A stretch of 64,000 nt of DNA from positions 1,080,501-1,144,500 of the forward strand of contig NZ_CP073745.1 in assembly GCF_024397975.1 (NCBI RefSeq), written 5' to 3'. This document shows positions 59,819 to 64,000 of the stretch, one piece after another (position 1 is the first letter of the stretch; each line of letters starts with the position of its first letter). This DNA comes from Bacterioplanoides sp. SCSIO 12839. Its GTDB lineage: Bacteria; Pseudomonadota; Gammaproteobacteria; Pseudomonadales; Oceanobacteraceae. The position numbers and the translations under genes are program-made. The notes beneath the pieces were generated by a model. It made no database searches, was not told the origin of the DNA, and worked only from the letters and a program-made list of their open reading frames with translations.

Positions 59819-59918
59819 TACGCCCCCCGGTTGCTGTGAAAATAAAACTGGATCTGGTCGGGAATACCCACCATTAAAAAGTTATTTATATTAATTCAAT
59901 AACCTGCCTGCAGTGGAA

Positions 59919-59994
59919 TACCCCCTTGGGGGTAGCTGTTTTTGCTGAGACAAGGCACAAGGAGTAGATGATTTTTTTGCTTGATTCATGTCAA
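59919..59994. promoter_or_regulatory. transporter divergent region: NarL palindrome and FNR-like box
   Basis: TACCCCCTTGGGGGTA (59919-59934) is a perfect 16-bp palindrome in the 7-2-7 NarL layout. TTGATTCATGTCAA (59981-59994) is an FNR/Anr-like box with one change. They serve the divergent transporter genes at 59818 and 60065. Confidence 0.75.
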
Positions 59995-60064
59995 GCACAC
60001 CATGGTCTCACGGGCGTTAACTAGGCTCTGAAAATTTCTCGAGATCATAGTGTGAGGACTAATT

Positions 60065-61540
60065 ATGAGTGAGAACACCAGTCTGAATGTTTTAAGATTC
60101 AGCGACCCCAAAATCAAAACCTTGCATATCACCTGGTTTGCTTTCTTCTTAACCTTTGTACTCTGGTTCAGCCATGCGCCGTTAATGGCGTTTATCAAAG
60201 AAGCGTTTGACCTGAGCAGTCAGCAGGTTAAGGCTCTGTTAATTTTAAACGTCGCTCTGACGATTCCCGCACGTATCGTGATTGGTATTCTGGTGGATAA
60301 ATACGGTCCTCGGATTGTGTATTCCTGTTTATTGATGATCTCTTCGGTGATCAGCTTTGGATTTGCGTTGGCAGATACTTATGAACAGCTGGCGTTATTC
60401 CGCTTCCTGTTAGGCTTTGTGGGTGCGGGTTTTGTCATTGGTATCCGCATGGTGGGCGAATGGTTCCCGGCGAAACAAGTCGGTGTTGCTGAAGGCATCT
60501 ACGGTGGTTGGGGTAATTTTGGTTCTGCTGCCGGTGCGATGACGTTACCAACCATTGCGTTGTTATACGGTGGTGATGACGGCTGGCGTTATGCATTAAT
60601 GAGCATTGGTGTGATTGCTGGTGTTTATGGTGCGATTTATTACAGACTCGCTCGTAATACTCCTAAAGGTTCGACTTACTTTAAGCCGAAAAAATCCGGT
60701 GGTTTAGAAGTAACCAGTATGAAAGACCTGTACTTCTACCTGCTGATGAACGTTCCTATGTATGTTGCTCTGGGTGTACTGGCGTGGAAACTGTCGCCAT
60801 CGGGTGTCAGCCTGTTTGACACCAGCACTATGTATATTCTGTGGGGCGTACTGGTCGCGCTGTTTGCAGTACAAACCCGTTCGATCTGGCACGTTAATCA
60901 TGAACACTTAAAAGCGGGTGTGCCTGAGTCGGATAAATACAACTTTAAGCAGGTTGCGATTCTGGATTTATCTTATTTCGTGACTTTTGGCTCTGAGCTG
61001 GCGGTGGTTTCGATGCTGCCATTGTTCTTCCTGGAAACCTTCGACGGTCTGGACCCGGTTAAAGCCGGTTTATTAGCGTCAGGTTTCGCCTTTATGAATC
61101 TGGTGGCGCGTCCAACCGGTGGTTGGTTCTCTGATAATTTTGGTCGTCGTAAATCGCTGATGTTCCTGATTGGTGGTTTGGCCATTGGTTATCTGGTGCT
61201 GTCACAAATTAACAGCGAATGGTGGATCCCGGCGGCAGTTATCGCCACCATGTGCTGTAGCTTCTTTGTGCAGGCCGGTGAAGGTGCGGTATTTGCCATC
61301 GTGCCTCTGGTGAAACGTCGTATGACGGGTCAGATTGCTGGTATGGCAGGTGCTTACGGTAATGTGGGTGCGGTAACGTTCCTGACGGTATTAAGCTTTG
61401 TTGATTACAGCACCTTCTTCCTGGTTATTGCTGGCGCTGCAGGCGTGATTTTCTTCGCAGCCATGTTCCTGGATGAACCAAAAGGGCAGATGACAGAGGT
61501 TGCCGAAGACGGCACTGTGCATGTAATTGATATTGGTTAA
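60065..61540 (+). CDS. nitrate transporter, NarK/NasA type (MFS)
   Basis: A 491-residue MFS nitrate/nitrite porter. Helix signatures are [20 protein letters not shown] then [11 protein letters not shown] (about 121-152) and [20 protein letters not shown] (about 422-441), with a DKYGPR loop near 78. It fits the NasA/NrtP-like assimilatory branch: in Pseudomonas a NasA homologue is likewise followed by a protein kinase gene, as here. Yet the promoter region shows FNR- and NarL-like sites, hinting at use under anaerobic respiration. A structured repeat follows, then the phosphatase-kinase gene. Confidence 0.9.
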   Translation: MSENTSLNVLRFSDPKIKTLHITWFAFFLTFVLWFSHAPLMAFIKEAFDLSSQQVKALLILNVALTIPARIVIGILVDKYGPRIVYSCLLMISSVISFGFALADTYEQLALFRFLLGFVGAGFVIGIRMVGEWFPAKQVGVAEGIYGGWGNFGSAAGAMTLPTIALLYGGDDGWRYALMSIGVIAGVYGAIYYRLARNTPKGSTYFKPKKSGGLEVTSMKDLYFYLLMNVPMYVALGVLAWKLSPSGVSLFDTSTMYILWGVLVALFAVQTRSIWHVNHEHLKAGVPESDKYNFKQVAILDLSYFVTFGSELAVVSMLPLFFLETFDGLDPVKAGLLASGFAFMNLVARPTGGWFSDNFGRRKSLMFLIGGLAIGYLVLSQINSEWWIPAAVIATMCCSFFVQAGEGAVFAIVPLVKRRMTGQIAGMAGAYGNVGAVTFLTVLSFVDYSTFFLVIAGAAGVIFFAAMFLDEPKGQMTEVAEDGTVHVIDIG

Positions 61541-61560
61541 TTAATCATTTTAGAAGTTGA

Positions 61561-61676
61561 AAAAATCAGTAAAGCGATTGTTTTTCAAAGCAGCAACAGG
61601 ACGTTGCGATAGGATCGCCAGCACAGGGATGTGCTGTCCGATCCGGCGGCTGAAAAATAATGCTTTGCTGATTTTT
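61561..61676 (+). repeat. cloverleaf-like GGA-loop element, copy B
   Basis: The outer stem (61561-61587 with 61651-61676) is about 25 bp with a few mismatches and differs in sequence from copy A. Inner hairpins are GCAAC-AGGAC-GTTGC (61593-61607) and, inside GGATCG/CGATCC, AGCACAGGGATGTGCT. ACAGGGATGT is identical to the core of the CsrA/RsmA consensus. It lies between the NasA-like gene and the phosphatase-kinase gene, probably in one transcript. Confidence 0.72.
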
Positions 61677-61720
61677 CGGTTTCAGAAGATTAATCAATGT
61701 TTCAGGTCGAGGGGCTCAAT

Positions 61721-63466
61721 ATGGAAAAAACCATGGAAAACACCAGCCATAATCTTGAAGTTAATTGTGGTGCTGCAACCGATAAAGGGGTAAAGCCCCT
61801 GAATGAAGATGCCGTAGGTTTATGTGTTCCCGATAATGACCATCAACTGAAACACAAAGGTGTGTGTTTATTAGTGGCCGATGGTGTCAGTACCGCGGAA
61901 GCTGGCCAGGAAGCCAGTGAAAGTACGGTTAATAACTTTATTGAAGATTATTACAACACTCCGGATACCTGGAGTGTTGGCTACAGTGCAGAAAACATCG
62001 TTTCTGCCATTAATCTCCGCTTGTTTCGCAAAAGCCTGAAATACAAAGTCGAAGGCAAAGGCTTTTTATGTACCTTATGTGCGGTGGTGATTAAGTCGCG
62101 CACGGCTCATGTGTTTCATGTGGGTGATAGCCGGGTCTATCTGCTGCGCAACGGCGAACTTAAGCAGTTGACTGAAGACCACTCTGTTACCCTGAGAAAA
62201 GGCGAAGAATTTTTATCCCGGGCGGTGGGCATGGATAGCCAGCTGCATCTGGAATATAACCAGTTTCCGCTGGAAGAGAATGACATTCTGCTTTGTTCCA
62301 GCGATGGCCTGCACAGTTTTATGGATGACAACGAGCTGGTCAGCCTGCTGTCCCAGCCAGGAGGAGCCTCGACACGGGCGGCGAATCTGGTGAAAAAAGC
62401 GCTGGAAAACGGCAGTGATGACAATATCAGTGCAACGGTAGGGGTGATTAATACACTGGATGAAGAAAACATCGATGATTACAACGCCCGGCTGACCCGA
62501 TTACCATTCCCACCGGCGTTAGAGCCGGGTATGAAGCTGGATGGCTTTGAAGTGCTGGGTGAAATTTATGCCAGTAGCCGCAGCCAGTTATATAAGGTAC
62601 GCGACTCAGAATCCGGTGAGGTGATGGTGATGAAAACGCCATCGCTGAACTACGACGGTGATAATCATTATATCGACCGCTTTATTCAGGAAGAGTGGGT
62701 GGGGAAACGTATTTCCAGCCCGTATCTGGTGGAAGTAAAACAGATTCAACGGGAAAAAAAGTTTCTGTATTACCTGCTGGAGCTGGTAGAAGGAGTGACG
62801 CTGGAAAAGTGGATTGCCGATCATCCCCAGCCAGATCCGGCGATTGCCATTAATATTGTTGAACAAATCGCTCTTGGGCTATCTGCGTTACATCGCAACG
62901 ATACCGTGCATCAGGATCTGCGCCCGGCCAATATTATGATTAATGGCGATAACCAGATAAAAATTGTCGATTTTGGTTCGGTGTATGTAGCGAGTCTGGC
63001 GGAGGTGTTTACTCCGATTCGTCACGAGGGTGTTTTAGGCACCGCCAGTTATGCCGATCCTAATTATTTGTTAGGAAAGAACAGTGCGACCCAGGGCGAT
63101 TTATACGCGTTGGCGACCATTACTTATGAGCTATTTACCAGCCAACTGCCGTATGGTGAAGGCGTGGAAGAATGTCGCACCGCGGTGGATTATGACCGGC
63201 TGCGTTATCACAGTGCCACACAATATAACCACATTATCCCGGTGTGGTTTGATCGTGCTTTGGAAAAAGGTGTGAAACTTGACCTGGAAGCACGTTATTT
63301 ATCCATTGCAGACTTTATTCGGGATCTGAAGAATCCTAATGCCGATTTTCTGCGCGATGACCCCAAAATTGAAATGACCAAAAGCCCGCTCTTATTCTGG
63401 CAGGCCATGTCAGCCTTCTGGATTCTGATGTTATTGCTGATGGTGGTGCTGTTCTCGGCCGATTAA
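61721..63466 (+). CDS. PP2C phosphatase - serine/threonine kinase fusion with membrane tail
   Basis: A 581-residue bifunctional protein. Residues about 15-250: PP2C phosphatase with metal-ligand motifs NEDAVGL, LLVADGVS, HVGDSRVYLL and DDNISATVG. Residues about 275-540: protein kinase with the ATP lysine in VMVMKTP, catalytic loop HQDLRPANIMI (glutamine before the catalytic aspartate, so a non-RD kinase), VDFGS for DFG, and GTASYADPNY. Residues about 560-578: one membrane helix, so both domains face the cytoplasm. Start at the ATG at 61721 behind GAGGGG. A NasA-kinase gene pair is also known in Pseudomonas; control of nitrate transport or assimilation is inferred. Confidence 0.9.
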   Translation: MEKTMENTSHNLEVNCGAATDKGVKPLNEDAVGLCVPDNDHQLKHKGVCLLVADGVSTAEAGQEASESTVNNFIEDYYNTPDTWSVGYSAENIVSAINLRLFRKSLKYKVEGKGFLCTLCAVVIKSRTAHVFHVGDSRVYLLRNGELKQLTEDHSVTLRKGEEFLSRAVGMDSQLHLEYNQFPLEENDILLCSSDGLHSFMDDNELVSLLSQPGGASTRAANLVKKALENGSDDNISATVGVINTLDEENIDDYNARLTRLPFPPALEPGMKLDGFEVLGEIYASSRSQLYKVRDSESGEVMVMKTPSLNYDGDNHYIDRFIQEEWVGKRISSPYLVEVKQIQREKKFLYYLLELVEGVTLEKWIADHPQPDPAIAINIVEQIALGLSALHRNDTVHQDLRPANIMINGDNQIKIVDFGSVYVASLAEVFTPIRHEGVLGTASYADPNYLLGKNSATQGDLYALATITYELFTSQLPYGEGVEECRTAVDYDRLRYHSATQYNHIIPVWFDRALEKGVKLDLEARYLSIADFIRDLKNPNADFLRDDPKIEMTKSPLLFWQAMSAFWILMLLLMVVLFSAD

Positions 63467-63491
63467 TAACAGCCGGGAACAGCTTCCCGGA

Positions 63492-64000
63492 CTAAAGTAC
63501 AGCCTGTTCAGCGGATTGCCGCTTATAAAAACGAATATCGTGCTCCTGTTGTCGTGCCTGGCTAAAGGCCGATACCCGCTTAAGATAACCAATCACCCGG
63601 GTGGCATGGTCGACATTGTCACTGCCGCAGTGGCTACAGCAATATCGTGTACGCTTGTCGATGTGATCACAGTCATTGCAAACCGTGATACGGACATTAA
63701 TGCAGAAATACTGGCAACCGGTTTGTGCCGCGACTTTATATAACTGACGATATTGTTTGGCGGATAAGGCTTCGTCCAGATTGAGGTGCAGTGCTGAACC
63801 ACCATCGAGATATTCGACCATATCACCACCGTGCAGCATAAATTTATCGAGTGGATTACAGCTGCTATCCTCTACCAGATAAAAATACGAGTTGTAGCAA
63901 TCCCGGTTAACCTGATAGCCGTCTTTTTTGTCCCATTTCGCATTTTTAACCCCAAGGTTTTCGGCGGGTACAAATTCGGTATTAAATAATACTCCGGTTT
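63492..64000 (-). CDS. nrdD: anaerobic ribonucleotide reductase, C-terminal part (runs off window)
   Basis: The 169 visible codons are the C-terminal end of class III NrdD; the frame is open to base 64000. They contain VLFNTEFVPAENLGVKNAKW, the RDCYNSYFYLVED segment, the zinc-site cysteines CNDC and CSHCGS, and the glycyl radical region RVIGYL. The last 20 residues are charged. NrdD reduces ribonucleotides under strict anoxia with a glycyl radical made by NrdG (not in the window). It is convergent with the phosphatase-kinase gene, with a 25-base gap and a GGGAAC-AGCTTCCC hairpin. Confidence 0.95.
   Translation of the reverse strand, partial: TGVLFNTEFVPAENLGVKNAKWDKKDGYQVNRDCYNSYFYLVEDSSCNPLDKFMLHGGDMVEYLDGGSALHLNLDEALSAKQYRQLYKVAAQTGCQYFCINVRITVCNDCDHIDKRTRYCCSHCGSDNVDHATRVIGYLKRVSAFSQARQQEHDIRFYKRQSAEQAVL

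Overview
The window reads as chromosomal DNA from a marine or halophilic gammaproteobacterium of the Oceanospirillales/Pseudomonadales side. This is inferred from gene content, not from a marker gene: an ectABC ectoine operon, a split adenosylcobalamin ribonucleotide reductase (NrdJa/NrdJb) as in Pseudomonas, a membrane nitrate reductase operon with a PpiC-type isomerase after narI, and a NasA-type transporter followed by a phosphatase-kinase fusion. No rRNA, tRNA, CRISPR array, prophage or transposase was seen.

Layout. 0-10.4 kb: DUF1289 fragment, cold-shock protein, rRNA-type methyltransferase, BASS transporter, AraC regulator, ethanolamine ammonia-lyase (eutBC) with an Amt transporter behind a sigma-54-type promoter, flavin reductase. 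10.5-14.5 kb: an integron-like cassette array. 14.8-25.6 kb: YceI, fatty acid desaturase, MpaB-type oxygenase, SDR, and a TetR/MMPL/lipoprotein-sorting/outer-membrane operon. 25.6-36.8 kb: nrdJab, DNA alkylation repair, HlyD/DUF2955 efflux pair, ectABC, carbonic anhydrase. 36-61.5 kb: respiratory nitrate block (narGHJI-ppiC, narX, CBS protein, narK, narL, moeA, moaB, mobA, moaA, porin, two further NarK/NasA transporters). 61.7-64 kb: phosphatase-kinase fusion and the 3' end of nrdD.

The least ordinary content is three separate clusters of attC-like sites with no integrase in the window (CALIN-type). They lie at 4.67-5.36 kb (one cassette), 10.46-14.71 kb (seven complete attC sites plus one truncated) and 50.9-53.98 kb (opposite orientation, between moeA and moaB). 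Each starts next to a related leader of about 140-230 bp that ends at a core-like site, as an attI region would. Their cargo is mostly small membrane proteins and hypotheticals, a reversed ccdAB toxin-antitoxin cassette with a frameshifted toxin, and an ABC-type ATPase fused to a DUF4435/TOPRIM-like domain that looks like an antiphage effector of the PARIS/OLD kind.

A second unusual signal is a pair of cloverleaf-like intergenic elements (about 18.96 and 61.56 kb). Their outer stems differ in sequence but keep pairing, and their inner hairpin loops carry GGA in a context resembling CsrA/RsmA sites.

The nitrate genes appear to be controlled together: FNR/Anr-like boxes and 7-2-7 NarL-type heptamer pairs occur in all five upstream regions (narG/narX, narK/narL, moaA, porin, transporter pair). 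NarX-NarL would sense nitrate, the transporters and porin would bring it in, NarGHI would reduce it, and MoeA/MoaB/MobA/MoaA would supply part of the molybdenum cofactor (moaC, moaD and moaE are not in the window).
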